This document shows, one piece after another, positions 11,968 through 24,546 of a stretch of DNA of 64,000 bases. The position numbers and the translations under genes are program-made. Under the pieces are notes generated by a model. That model did no database searches. It was not told where the DNA came from and saw nothing but the letters and a program-made list of their open reading frames with translations. The first letter of the stretch is position 1. Every line of letters starts with the position of its first letter. Location: NCBI GenBank assembly GCA_950295325.1, contig OX485806.1, forward strand, positions 22,012,001 to 22,076,000. The letters are read 5' to 3'. The stretch is from Polytrichum commune (taxonomy: Eukaryota; Streptophyta; Polytrichopsida; Polytrichales; Polytrichaceae).

Positions 11968-13032
11968 CCCGGGTACCCGACTCCCATATTATACTATACG
12001 CATGGGGCGGGCATCGGCATTGAAAACGGCGTAGGGGCCTCGGGTACGCAACTCCCATATTATACGCAGGGGGCATCGTACTTAAAACGGCCTAGAGGAC
12101 GGCTTTTGTAAGAATTATATCAAATTATATCAAATTAAAATGATCAAAAAGTTGGGTGAAGACCAAATTAAATAAAATGAAATGAAAAAAAAGTTGGGTT
12201 ATAAGCCACGAATAGTTGCCTCCCATTAAAATTATAATTCATTCACAATGTTAAAATTTTATTAAAAAGTCCAAAAAGTTGGGTAGTTTGACCTATGGTA
12301 TATGTATTAAAATTTTATATAATTAGGTTTTTTAATGCAATTATATGCTTCAAAATATATTCATTTCCTATATATAATTACATTTTTGGATTCCTTGTTA
12401 GAAGGGCTACAAGGGTTTCCTACATTAAAACAAATTGTATCACTCAATATTGGACTAAAACGCATTATAAGTGATTATAATCAGGATCATATAATACGGG
12501 AGTTGCGTACCCGGGGTAGGGGCTTGGACGGCTTTTGTGAACGTTGTATCAGAGTATACAAAACGTTGCTTGGGTGAAGACCAAATTGAACAAAATGAGA
12601 TGTAGAAAAATTTGTTGGAAAAACAAAAACTCCACAATGTATATGAAGAATTGAAACACCTAGTTTTTTTTAACCTGGTAGAGCATCTAGTTTCACAAGA
12701 TCCACACAAACAATTGCCTCCAATCAAAATTAAAAGTATAATGTTTTATTTATGACAAAAAAATCTTAAAATTTTATTCAAAAAACCAAAAAAGTTGGGT
12801 AGTTTGGCCTATGCTACCTGTATTAAAAGAAAACTCATATAATTAGGTTTTTAATGCAATTATATGCTTCAAGGAATATTCATGTCCTATATATAGTTAC
12901 ATTTTTGGACTCCTTAGAAGGGCTACAAGAGTTTCCTACATTAAAAAAATTTATATTACTCGAGATTGAACTAAAATGCATTATAGGTGATTATAATTAG
13001 GGCCATATAATATGGGAGTTGCATACTTGGGG
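11968..13032. repeat. Array of TIR elements (MITE family) in tandem
   Basis: The word gggtacgcaactcccatatta (or close variants) occurs at 11968 and 12042. Its complement occurs at 12490-12512 and about 13007-13028. Unit A (12042-12512, about 470 bases) therefore has 23-base terminal inverted repeats with one mismatch. Unit B (about 12528-13028) is a diverged direct copy of unit A's interior, sharing 'agttgggtagttt', 'ttaatgcaattatatgcttc' and 'agaagggctacaag'. The start is further duplicated with a 74-base period. No transposase is present, so these are non-autonomous DNA elements. Confidence 0.7.
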
Positions 13033-13046
13033 GTGTGCCAAACATC

Positions 13047-13290
13047 AAAAGAAAACTTGTTCATTGCAACCGTCTGCTATGATTTGGTCATTGCGACTCA
13101 TGGTGAGAAAAAAACATAAATAAATCATTTTGGTAATTGGTAACCAAAGGGTTTGGGTTATTCTTTATCCAAATAAAAACACAACCAAAAACCACTTGTG
13201 GACAACCCAAATGACTATCCATCCATTTTCTCACCATGATTCGCAATGACCAACTTGCAACAGATGGTTATAATGGACAAGTTTTCTTCT
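13047..13290. mobile_element. Fold-back MITE, family FB1 copy A
   Basis: A 244-base element whose ends are inverted copies: agaaaacttgttcattgcaa at the left, and its complement near ttataatggacaagttttct at the right. The inverted repeats extend for about 90 bases, through 'ttggtcattgcgactcatgg' and its complement. A second copy of exactly the same length lies at 22688. No coding capacity. Confidence 0.75.
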
Positions 13291-16170
13291 AGGAAGATTG
13301 TGTCACGCATACCACCCTTTGTACAATTCTTGACCCTCCATTTGATGGGTCTCATGCTTTTATTTGGGCCTCTTTACAAAGGTTAGTTTATCATAGAAAC
13401 CTAGCACAAGCTTAAAAATGGTCATCACATTTGACTGATGGTTGGTATGTTTCATCTTTAATATTGCCTCAAACACGAGTCCTTATGAGATGTAAGGATT
13501 GTAACTTCTTAACTAGTCCTTAGAGGTGCACCTTATCATGGTTGCACCCATATGTTCTTGGTAAAAAATGGATGAACTAGGTAAAAACTTATCCTAGTAG
13601 TGCATAACTCTCTAGCCCTCGCCCTTTCATGAGTCTTGACATGTCCTTCAATGGACATGTGAGAGTTTTGGGTTGTTTGTAATTGCTACACATGTTGGTG
13701 TCCATGTCTCAGGTAAATGCGAACCATGTATTTTGGTCTCATACTTTTGTTACAATAGGTATGGATGCTTCCCACTACACAAGTTATGATATTTAATGTC
13801 ATTTACCTAATGCAATCACCCGATGGCGCTATAACTTACCTTTTGTATGAATGAAATTTTTACATATGAAGATCAAATATTAGGCTACTTGGACATTGTA
13901 GAACATAAACAATTTTACTTCATAATTAGTAAAATTTAGGTAAAGCATTATAACAACGCGTAACTTTTTAGCCGTCACCCCTTCTTCAGTGACCTTAAAT
14001 GTTCTTTAGTGAACATGTGAGAGGGGTGCGAGAGCCGTAGTGTGTTTATAATTGCTACACACATGTTGGTGCCTATGTACTGGGCTTGGGTACTAAACAA
14101 CTCCTTCAGAAAATGCAAGGCTATATGGCATTACATAAACTCAACTTTAGAATTAGCTTTGAACTTAGATTACTTAAGAAAAATTGTGGAATCATTAAGA
14201 TAGTCTATAATTTGGTATTGCTTCATAATATTGGCATACTTTGTGCTTTTGTATAATGGGACTTGGGTACCTTCATTCTTCATCTAAAGGTGGTTGAATC
14301 CTACATAAAGTACTTATGGGTTAAGGGTGCATCTAGAATCAAAACACATAAAATAGAAACACCCAAAAAGAGGTGCATGCAAGTTCTTTAAAGAAAAAGT
14401 AAATTAGTTTTTCAAACATGCACTAATTGGTCTAGTGACCACCGTAGTACCTTTACCACTTTGGCCTTCATTAAACTAATTGTAGGGAAAACCGAACATT
14501 TTGGAAATTGTATTACTGAATATTAAAAAAAAAAAAAATTTATTTAAAGAAATTGATTTCCGAATCTAAAATAAAGAGTATGATAAAATTTCGCCCATAA
14601 ATAGCCGAAGTGGCAAAGGTGCTATGCTAGTAGATCTAGTCAAGAAATATAAAAATGTGTATTATGTTTTACTTCAAACCTTGGTCCTTGAGCTCTCAAA
14701 CCATTATGAAAGTGGCTTTGAACTCCCTTGTAAGCCATTTTAGCATATCAAGGTTCAAAACAAGATAAATTAATTCTTGAATTTTTTTTGATTTCCTCTA
14801 TTAAGTGGTTATTGGAATGTCTTTGCACTAGAAAAATTCTATAACTTCATATTCCACTCATATATATATATATATATATCTTAAAAACTTGGCCATATAA
14901 TAATGGGAGTTTTCTACTCAGGATCTTGGGTAAATGGTAACTACTTCTATTCGTACTTTCATAATTTGGGTCTGAATGATTCTTACTACACCTTAGATGG
15001 TATTTGATGTCTATGTTCGTATTTGAGTTATTATCCGATGCCATTATAATGTTTTATTAAAAAGAGTTCATTTTTTACCAATAAATGTCAAGTGCATTGT
15101 TTGAACAACATAAACTATAGACGTCTTTGCTTGATAGAAAGTTGCATCTCTATTATTATAGAGTTGTAGCATTGCATGCCTTTGTATAGTAAGGTACACT
15201 AATTAAATCATATTAAAGTATGCATATTGTGCAAGAAATTTAGATGGTCACTTACTTGTTAGACTCATAAATTTTATCTTCAAATCTTTTACCAACTGAA
15301 GCATATTGAAATATGCATGTGGTACATGATGCTTCTATTTTGATTTTTGTTTTCCTTTGTTGAGAAGTAGACTTTGAAATAAGTAAACAAAATGGAGTTG
15401 CATGGCATTGTGTAACCTCAACTATTATAAGTGACATTGAATTATATATCGTAAACAATGTGAAACAACGTCTCAGGGAGTGCACTATTCATTAAAACCA
15501 AGCATCACGTGCGTGCATGCCCCTTATTAAAATACCCCTGTATACATTTTATTTTTGCTAAAATCAAGCAATATACTTACAAATCTCATTGCTTCAAAAT
15601 ACATTTCCATACGTACACAAGGGTCCAAAAACAAATACAGAAATTGTATATAACATGTGTACAAATGTTTGGAAATGCAAAAATATGGCCCTATTATATG
15701 TATAATATCAAATCATGGATTTTTAGTTATAAAGTCGTTACTTAGTGGATGAAAAAACACATGATTCTTGGTCCAGGTTTGTCTTGAACGCGTAAACGCG
15801 TAAATGCGTACTTTACATATATTTTTCTATAGCCTCATGTATATCTACTTCTTGCTTAATAGCAATATGTCTCTTGTATGTACATTTTGTACATGCTTGT
15901 TTTAAATAATACCCCTTTTGTGCACCCACGTGTATAAATACAGTACTTGAACAGTGCACTCCCTGGGAACAATGTCCTCCATCATTGGCATCCTGCCACA
16001 TGCCATGTTCAGTGTCCACCTATTGTTGGCACACACCCGACTCCATTGTTGCTCCAAGATTGCCCCAACTTGTGGGATAGTTGTTTTTTGGTGAATTTAA
16101 ATAATTTTTTTGTGTTGAACTGCATGCCATAGTTAATATAATAACATTCCTGGGACAAAATTGGCTTAAG

Positions 16171-16213
16171 GTCCCTTGATTACCAACTTTGATACCAAGG
16201 GTAATCAAGGGAC
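16171..16213. repeat. Perfect 14-bp stem hairpin with remote inverted copy
   Basis: gtcccttgattacc (16171-16184) pairs with ggtaatcaagggac (16200-16213) across a 15-base loop. The loop plus right stem (24 bases, 16185-16208) recurs perfectly in inverted orientation at 17051-17074. Confidence 0.7.
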
Positions 16214-16399
16214 AAAGTTGAACCTTGTCTAATTTTACCATTCAACACGTTTAGATATGAACCCTACCATGAGTGTATTGTGTTCATGTGTAGACATCAT
16301 GATGTGCTCCCAAGTGTTGCATTGATCTTTGAACCTAGGAGATCTCTTGAAAGGAGCACTTGTGTTCTTGGATGACATTAACCCTTTATTGTCACCAAG

Positions 16400-16760
16400 A
16401 GCCCCACATGTTCTGTCTCAAAAAGAGAAGCCACCGTAGAACCACCTCATGTCTTTGTCTGAGGCTCCCACTTGGCATGGGGAATTTTTTATTGTTAAAA
16501 GAATAGAGGAGTGCAAGTTGATTTTGTTTTGATTTGAAGGAGAAGATGGTCCAAATTTTTTCTGAAGCATGTAGAAGGTCACTAAGACTTGAAGGCGGAA
16601 GCAAATTTTCTTGCATGTGAGTGTTGACATCCATTGCAAAGATCAACTATTTTCAGTAGTGTGGGCAACACTCCGGGCGTGAACCATGGCATGTCTCAAA
16701 ATTGGCATTCAAGCTCATTGTGAGAGACATACATCATCTAGTCAATCAACTTTGACCACC
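16400..16760. repeat. Dispersed repeat, inverted relative to 52040-52435
   Basis: Words such as 'ctcaaaaagagaagccac', 'ggtcactaagacttgaaggcgga', 'gtagtgtgggcaacac' and 'aattggcattcaagctca' recur as reverse complements in the 52.0-52.4 kb segment in matching order. Identity looks like 75-80 percent by eye. The source element is not recognised. Confidence 0.55.
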
Positions 16761-17334
16761 TCTAGAATGGGCATATCAATGTAAACGTGGAAACTCAAAA
16801 TCTCACATGTGTGTATTATAAATAATCTATTTGTTCATTTATTGAGGGTCCTCATTTATCCCATCACCCAAATTTGCAAAAACCAAGTCATTCACTAGTT
16901 GTCCCAACTTGGGAACTTCAACTTAACGACCATTGAATCTTCTCAAATCTTGTTGAAAATAATAATAAATAAATAAATCCCAGATCTTCATCATGAAGTT
17001 GGTTTCCACAAACAAGTGGCCGATCATAAAGTATGTTGGTGATAATGCGGTTGATTACCCTTGGTATCAAAGTTGCTATGAAGGTTGCAATTTCATTGGG
17101 ATACACATCATGGTGACATCAAAGGGTTAATAAGTTCAAGGTATTGAACGGTGCAACTCTATGCTAGTTTCTTGGAGCACTTTAATTCCTTACAATCACA
17201 GGATCAAAGGGAACATTATCTTGAGAATATTATGAAGTTGGTTCCTCAAAATGACATTTTAGTAGCGTGTCGATGATTTGTTTATGTATTCACTAAGGTA
17301 GCTAGGCAGGTGTTACTCGGCTACTTTTCTTAGT

Positions 17335-17830
17335 TGATCACCTATATTCGATCGGTGTTTGCTTAAGTGAGGATCAAGAAACGAACACCATAAAAACTCA
17401 TGTGCAAATTTTTTTTTAAAAAGATCATGCCTTTCAACAATTATATAAATGACTCCACACTCAATAGTGAACACAATTCAGAGGACCTATACATGCAGCT
17501 AAGAAATCAATCAACAATGCTGCACTTCCGATGACTCTTAACTACCTAAGGAGAGGTCCGCTACTCGATCCGCTTGTGCTGATGCTTCATCGTACATTTG
17601 CTTTAATGCGGCCCAAGTTTTGTTGTGTACATCTAACTTAATCGGTAGACGCTGGAGAGCGTGAGAAACAAACAGAACCATTTAACACTGTCGAGTGTTG
17701 ACTGTTGTCTCCATCGAACTTAGGCAATAATGGTACCCTGAGCTCCTTCCACGTTACACACTGTTCCATTTTCTTAAGGTAAAATGGAACGCAGGAGACA
17801 GTGTCCGGGGAGATAATTGTGGGCATAATC
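17335..17830. repeat. Dispersed repeat family member (also near 57.2, 61.5 and 63.2 kb)
   Basis: The order 'gtgaggatcaa-aac-aacac', 'ctccacactcaatag', 'ggagaggtcc' and 'gtgagaaac-aac' is shared with 57170-57545, in part with 61530-61675, and with 63150-63370. All are in the same orientation and without coding capacity. They are perhaps long terminal repeat remnants, but no matching LTR pair or primer-binding site was identified. Confidence 0.45.
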
Positions 17831-20800
17831 AGTCAACACACATCCTCGTGTTTCCAAGTGCAACCACTTACATATTGACACGTTTCGGTTTCCCTCTCTC
17901 TCTCTCTCTCTCTTTACTAATCTGAGGGTGTGTGTTCTCTACACCCCTCGAACAACGATCGGTAAATCTCCTGAAGCCTTCAAGTCTTTCTCAACCGATT
18001 AAATATTTCTCTCTCAAACTCACCCGTTTAACTAGCAGTCGATCGGGTCGGTTGTTCGCATTCATTGGCGCGCGAGAAGAAGAAGAAGAATCATCGAGGT
18101 ATACAGTGGTGTACTTAGAATTCCCATAGGAGTTTGAATGGTTCATACAATTAATTTCGCGAGAATGTTGTCTTCTGTTGTTGTCTCCATCCTTGCCCAT
18201 ACCGCCGCTACCCAGGGGGGGCAGGTGCTTTGGAATTTCCCACACTATTTTGCGGTTCGTTTTAACAATGGCAGTCGTGTGTGTTTGTTCAGAGGTGGGT
18301 TACTCCTTATGGTAAACGGAATCCATCAAAGCAGGAATTTGAGGCACTTTTGTAGTGGATTTGACTGATTCTTCCGACCGTTTTCGCGAGGATGTTGTCA
18401 TCTTTTGTCGGACGCTCACCTTGCCCATAACGCCCGTAGCCGCCCCTAAACTACTTTCAACGTTCCCAATCTTATCTCTAATTGCCGGGCACACGTAAGT
18501 TTGCCGGGCCTTTGGTGGTGATATGGGTTTATCGGAACAACCATCGCACTAGTGATCGATCCGGTATACCTTCCATAGAGTAGTACTAGAACTCCGCATG
18601 ATTCTAATCCAATCGGTTTCACGAGAATGTTGTATGTTTCCTAGCTAGTTGTTTGAATCATAGCGTTGTTCAAATCATTGTCAATCGGTCTCCGATACGT
18701 GGGGTCGTTTGGGGTCGTTTGGGGTCATTTGGGGAGGCTTATGAAGAATATTGAAAAAGTAAACTGACACAACCAATGAGCAGCAAGAAACAACGATGGT
18801 TTAGAATCTAGGGATAAGCTTTGGAGGATCGGGGTAGGATCCTACCAAGCCATGTGCATGTTCCTTGGACAATCCTGGTCGTTGAAACTTAAGTTGAAGG
18901 ATGGCATTGAACAATCACGGCCATCGAGGTAGCATTTATGGTGTTAAATAATAATTGCATGTCTTTAGTTTTTTCTTGCTACTCGTATGCCGTTGTTTTT
19001 TCCTTCGAGCACATAATCAAAAGTTCGAGTTTACTAGAACTTTAGTGAACACAATGAATACGAGGGCAAGGGAACTTCAAGACACATTAATGTAAGAAGG
19101 AGGGCAAGGGAACTTCAAGGCACATTAATGTAGGAAGAAGGGCAAAGAGAGGAGGAGAGAGTTGCTCAAATACGAGAAGATGGGAAGGAGCTTGGTAGAT
19201 TTTGCTTGTTGTTTTCCAGCGCCATATTTAATGTTCCCAGCTCATTTAGAAGTTTCCCAGATGAATTTGGAATTTTTTTTTGCTAAACATGAGCCAAACA
19301 TTCATACTAAACCAAGGGACCATTTTCACATGTATGTCAAGTTTGCTCATCATACCATATGATTGTATAGAGTAAAAGAGGGGCCTATATAAAGCCAACC
19401 CCCCATTTTAATAACTAAAGATTCTCCTCATCTTAAAGACTTATCGAGTGTACTACGAGAATTGCTTTATTACATAACATCACTAAGCATTCAAAAAGCT
19501 ATGCATGAATATACCTAGTAAATGTGGTATTGTAGAGGTACGAGGCTAGGAGAACAAGAGTCGTGCATTGTTTCTCCCCTTTCACAAAGATTTGTACACT
19601 TGTCTAGGAATGGTCGCGTCAACTATCACATATCCATGTTGTAACTTGTATTAGACGAATGTTAGGGAATCATATCACATGTGTTTTTCACACCGGAAAG
19701 TCCATTGACCAAAAAGTCCATGCAAATCCTTTGAAAAAAATAGTTATGGTTTCGTGGCCACCTTAGTTTGTTCAACGAGGAGATTGACATGTGGCTACTG
19801 ATTCATTCATAAAAAATTTGAGAGAACCTCATCGAGTCACACAAGTTAGAAACAACTAAAATATGCATTGTTCACCGTCTACATTGAAACCTCATAAAGT
19901 ATGTTCATAGAGTATGAAATCTTAGTATACCTAGTAGTATAATATAGTACAATCTAATATCCCAACAACGCATTAACCCTTAAGCGCCCAAGAGGCCTAG
20001 ATGGGCCTCCCCATGCACTAAAACATTCATTTGAGTTACATATCTCCATTAAACTAGCTAATAATGTGAAAAGTGACCTTATCTGAAATCAAAGTATTCT
20101 TCAAGTGCACTTTTTGAATGAATTGAACACCTTAATGTTATTGAGGGTCTAAGTTCAGCACGGCATGAGGCGCCCTTGCCGATGCAAATTATACATACAT
20201 TGCATTTTGAACAATTCAGAGATGACCCTAACTTCTCTCTACTTGACGGAAAAAAAACTAGCTAGGTAGGTAGGAAGCCAAGAGCCCACCCCCTGCAAGG
20301 TAGGCAGTAAACCCCACCTTTGCACCAAGAAGATTCTTGAGCATGGTAGGGCCAACATGCTCAAATTCACATTGGATTGCCCGACACCGGTTATTTATTT
20401 AATATATTTTTATCATCATTGTCACACAAATTGTCATTTTGTCTCTTCCTTGACATAAAGACAAGGTATATAATAAGATTTCAAACCCATAAATATATAA
20501 ATATAAATAAGAATAGTGACTTTCGTGAGACTTGTATAAATTGTGTGTATGAACGTACATTGAGACCTTGCATTCCTTAAGGGTTAAAAATGTAATCTCT
20601 TAGTGGAAGAGTATGCACCTCATTGATCACATTGAAAAATTCTGGAGGCAGCATACTTATTTTGTAGTAATTTATAAGAATTCATTGAATTAACATTGTA
20701 TACTTCTAAATGCCTATATGAGTATCTTATTCTTTTCTATTGTGTAATACAATATGTTGCTTAATATGTTTCACATTAAATTAATAAGTATGTCATAGGA

Positions 20801-21497
20801 TAGTTATGCCATACAACACTAGGTGGAATGGTAATAGAGTTATTTATAAAACAAAGCAGATGAAACCATAGGCTTAGTCCAAAACCTTGAGTTTATCAAA
20901 ATTAACTCAAAGTCACCCAAGTTTTCTTGATGATTAAATTGTCATACACAAAGAGTGGTTTCAGGCTATTATAAACCGGCTTTCTAGCTTGTCCTACTAG
21001 CTTGATGGGTGGGTCAAGCGAGCATGGTATAGGCCGATTTGGGATTTATGATAGTGGGTCCCATGCATATACCCTATTTCAGATCCTATAATTCTCTCAA
21101 GATTTGAAGCGTGGAAAATGAAGGTCCCAAAAATTTCACCAACGTTCAAAGTAGTCTTTGATACACAATGAGGTAACAAGTTCTTAATCAAAAATCTTCA
21201 CAATGAAGGATCAAACCCACGGTTTTGTCCCTCTTTGACGGACTTTATGGATAACTCCAATGTAATCATTACATTGTACACCACCCTTTAAAAATTTGCA
21301 ATACTATGACAAAGTCTTTTGCAAAGAATGGCACGTTTCAGGCCTCTCACAACTTGGGGGTGGACTCTTCATTGGAAACCTAAACAATGTGTGTGGGTCA
21401 CTATGAAATTAGACCCTCTACGTATGAGAAGTTTAATATAGAGAAAAACAAATGTGCTAATGGCGGATGCAAGCACAGTCAAGTGTGCTAAAATAGA

Positions 21498-22092
21498 AAA
21501 TGCTCCCGTATGTTCAAACCATAATTTTTGAGTCAAATGCCTAAAAGTAGTAGCAAAGTGTTGTTTAAATTGGATTTTATTCATGATGACCTTCATTGTT
21601 GTGTTAAATCCTCAAATATAAAATATCAAGATGAGATCCTCAAAACTTATCACTAAAAGTGATGCTTAAAAACAATGGCTAAATCTAGTTTTGGGCGTAA
21701 ATTTCATGACCTTAAATATTTCAAAGTTTGAATTTTTCATGTTCCTTGAATTCATCACAAAGTTGAGGGCATCATTACAATTTGTTTTGTAAAAGAACAT
21801 CAATTTGATGTAATTTTTAGCTTTTAAAAAGAAAAAACAGACAATTACTTGCTCAATATCACCTACTTGCACACCACTTGCACTGTCTTCTAAAATACGT
21901 AGACATTTCTTGAAAATAAAATTTCAACATAAATTGCTTGGCATTGTAGATCAATGTTTTTTTAAAAAAAATTCATATTCGTTTACTTCACAAAATTCAA
22001 AGTTGGTATATAGTTTTGAATCACTTTCACTTAAACCTATGCAAGGTTCTTGAGCTCTCCACTTGACCATGCTCGCACCCCAACATGCTAAA
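21498..22092 (+). repeat. Dispersed 0.6-kb repeat, copy 1
   Basis: A collinear match to 38852-39450. Shared words run in order: gcctaaaagtag, catgatgacctt, attgttgtgtta, gtgatgct-aaaa, catgaccttaaatattt, ttccttgaattcat, caatatcacctactt and accatgct-gcaccc. Orientation is direct. There is no coding capacity and no clear terminal repeats. Confidence 0.7.
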
Positions 22093-22687
22093 AAATGGAC
22101 TCATTTATTTATACTAAGCTTTTCAATTCTATGTGATAAATGCCTTCATCACATATACAAACTAATCTCCATGAATGAAATAATTCTTTATTACATATAA
22201 AATCCACTTTCACTTTACAAAGAGAAAGTCATTGAATGTTTTTCATCCGTAGCATGTAACTCGACGATTATATCAAACAAACAAAGATAAGAGCAAAATA
22301 ACATAGTCACAAACTAGAGAGCAAAACTAAAGGAAGCCCATGAGAGCTCCAAGAGCCTCTAGTTTGGCAAATCCAAATGCAAACACTAACAACAAGACAC
22401 ATGGTAGTCATTAACGACTATGACCATATGAAAACAATGAATGAAATGTGAAGTCGATGAAACTAACACATCTGTTGTCAATTTTTTCTCTAAACCTTAG
22501 GGGCCCCTTTTGTACACCTACCCTTACTTCATAAAATTTCAATGGCCTTTTTAGATGTACATAGTAGAGGAAAAACAATACCTCTCCCTTATGTAGATTA
22601 TGTGCACTAATGCCTCAAATACTAACCCTTCTTACACTCACATTAATTTTGCACATGGCATGAAACATCCACCCCTTGGGTCTCACT

Positions 22688-22931
22688 AGAAGAAAACTTA
22701 TCCATTTCAATCATCTGTTGTGACTTGGCCATTGCGACTCGTGACAAGAAAATGCATAAAAAAAACTTTTTTTAACGTCAACCAGAGGGTTTGGGTAGTA
22801 GTTTTTAACAATTGGCAACCAAAACCCTCCGGTTGACGACTAAAATGATTTATTTATGCATTTTCTTGCCACGAGTCACAATCATGGCCAAGTTGCAACG
22901 GATGGTTGTAAACTTGGACAAGTTTTCTTCT
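22688..22931. mobile_element. Fold-back MITE, family FB1 copy B
   Basis: This is the second 244-base member of the same family as 13047-13290. It begins agaagaaaacttatccattt and ends ggacaagttttcttct, with extended complementarity (gactcgtgacaagaaaatgc against gcattttcttgccacgagtc). The centre includes complementary halves around 'accagagggtttgggt' and 'accaaaaccctccggt'. Confidence 0.75.
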
Positions 22932-22948
22932 CATGTCTAACATGTTTA

Positions 22949-23450
22949 AGGCCACTTCACACACGAGACTGAGAGCCCGTGACCATTACACTACAACCAC
23001 TGTCATTGGCGGAAAAGGCGGAGCCAGTCCAAGTTCTCTTCACACTGTACTTGAGGGACCAAAGGAGTATGTGAATGCAAGATGGATGTAAAGTCTGGAT
23101 GGATTCCTACATGGCATCCAATGGATCATGTTTCATGGTCACTTGGACTATTTTCAAAAACCACCTCTTGGAGGTAGGCCTAACACAAAACCAAGAGACC
23201 ATGACACTCCAAACACTCACAATCGTTGATTTATTTTATTTTATCATGTATGAGGACCCACATGAATAGTTATTCATTGAAATAGCAATTGGTTGAAGGC
23301 CCCGTCACATATGACTTCACACTACACTTGAGAGTCCGTGACCACACTACATGATGTTGGAGGTGTGTTGGGACGATGGCCTTTGGACACTTTCTTTCGG
23401 GCTCTCACAATTTCATGGTCACGGCTCTTGGCTCGTGTGTGAAGTGGCCC
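22949..23450. mobile_element. Non-autonomous DNA transposon, PIF/Harbinger-like, copy 1
   Basis: The 502-base element has terminal inverted repeats (aggccacttcacacacgag at the left; the complement of gggccacttcacacacgag at the right). It is flanked by a TTA on each side (22946-22948 and 23451-23453), the 3-base TWA target duplication of the PIF/Harbinger group. Subterminal regions share 'gtgaccat' and 'gagagccc' words. No transposase is encoded. Confidence 0.75.
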
Positions 23451-23895
23451 TTAGGTCCGGTAAAAGTGCAATGATAAGCATAACAAACACTTAGACCAAC
23501 ACTCAAGAATTGGCAATTAGCGATGGCTCCCAGTGAAAAAAAAATCAAAAATTGGTTATGATCTTTAACCAGTAGATGGGGTTAGCCATTGGATTGAACC
23601 TTCACCAATTTCTTCATCATGGAGAACTTGGCTATAAAAAAAATGCTACGTCAACGATTGGCTCATGTCATAGGTCAAGTTACTGCAAACATTGGCTTCA
23701 AAATTATGGTTAAGTCCATATTTGGACCTGTAAACTGTGGATATGAGGTAATTGGGCCTAACATGGACTCAATTTAATAAAGTCTAAACCCTACTTCTCC
23801 TAGGGTATGCAATGCGGGATTAGCAAAATCCATAACAAGGTTGTGGCCAATTTCATCAAATTTCTTAGGAGCTCGTATGTGATATGAATATCTAA

Positions 23896-24410
23896 GGGCC
23901 ACTTCACACACGCGCCAAGAGCCGTGACCATGAACTTGTGAGAGCCCATAAGAAAGTGTCCAAAGGCCGTCGTCCCAAATCACCTCCAAAGTCATCTAGT
24001 GTGGTCACGGACCCTCAAGTGTAGTGTGAAGTCATGTGTGACCGGGCCCTCAATTAAATGCTATTTCAATGAATTTCTATTCATGCAGGTCCTCAGACAT
24101 GATAAAACAAAATAATTCAGCGATTGTGAGCGTTTGGAGTGCCCTGGTCTCGTAGTTTTGTGTTAGACCTACCTCCAAGAAGTGGTTTTTGAAGATAGTC
24201 CAAACTGTGATAATGCAACATGATCCATTTGATGCCATGTAAGAATCCATGTAGACTTTACATGCATCTTGTATTGTTCACATATATGCTCCGTTGGTCC
24301 CTCAAGCGTAGTGTGAAGAAGCGAACTTGGACCGGCTCTGGCTTTTCCACCAATGAAAGTGCCTGAAGTGTAATGGTCACGGGCCCTCAGTCTACTGTGT
24401 CAAGTGGCCC
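23896..24410. mobile_element. Non-autonomous DNA transposon, same family, copy 2 (inverted)
   Basis: A 515-base element beginning gggccacttcacacacgcgc, in the opposite orientation to copy 1 and similar to it over its full length (about 85 percent by eye). The flanks do not show a simple 3-base duplication. Instead the 15-base word gatatgaatatctaa precedes the left end (23881-23895) and recurs three bases after the right end (24414-24428). Confidence 0.72.
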
Positions 24411-24546
24411 TATGATATGAATATCTAAATCAATTTCAAAGTGGAGATTCCCTTTGTTCTTAAGTGATCGTACACTAGGGTCAGTGCACCCATTGTCATT
24501 ATGTTGATTGCTGAACCTATTGAATAGTTAACAAATTTCAAACATG

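Larger units (their letters stand above)
11707..15055. repeat. Dispersed 150-base repeat, at least four copies
   Basis: A unit containing gtttgtaattgctrcacatg, 'gttggtg', 'ggtaaatg', 'ctactacac' and 'gatggcgctataacttac'-like words occurs at 11707-11874, 13676-13850, 14040-14090 (partial) and 14925-15055. Order and orientation are conserved. It is probably a transposon fragment duplicated locally. Confidence 0.5.
13300..21490. other. Gene-free repeat-rich interval
   Basis: I find no supportable gene over about 8 kb. The content is AT-rich sequence with a TA run (14858-14880), a (TC) run (17892-17914), a 10-base tandem ggggtcgttt x3 (18701-18734), a 39-base direct tandem pair (19062-19143), a 14-bp-stem hairpin (16171-16213) and fragments of dispersed repeats listed separately. 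At 18110-18660 three diverged copies of a 'cgcgagaatgttgt' unit are visible. Confidence 0.55.
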
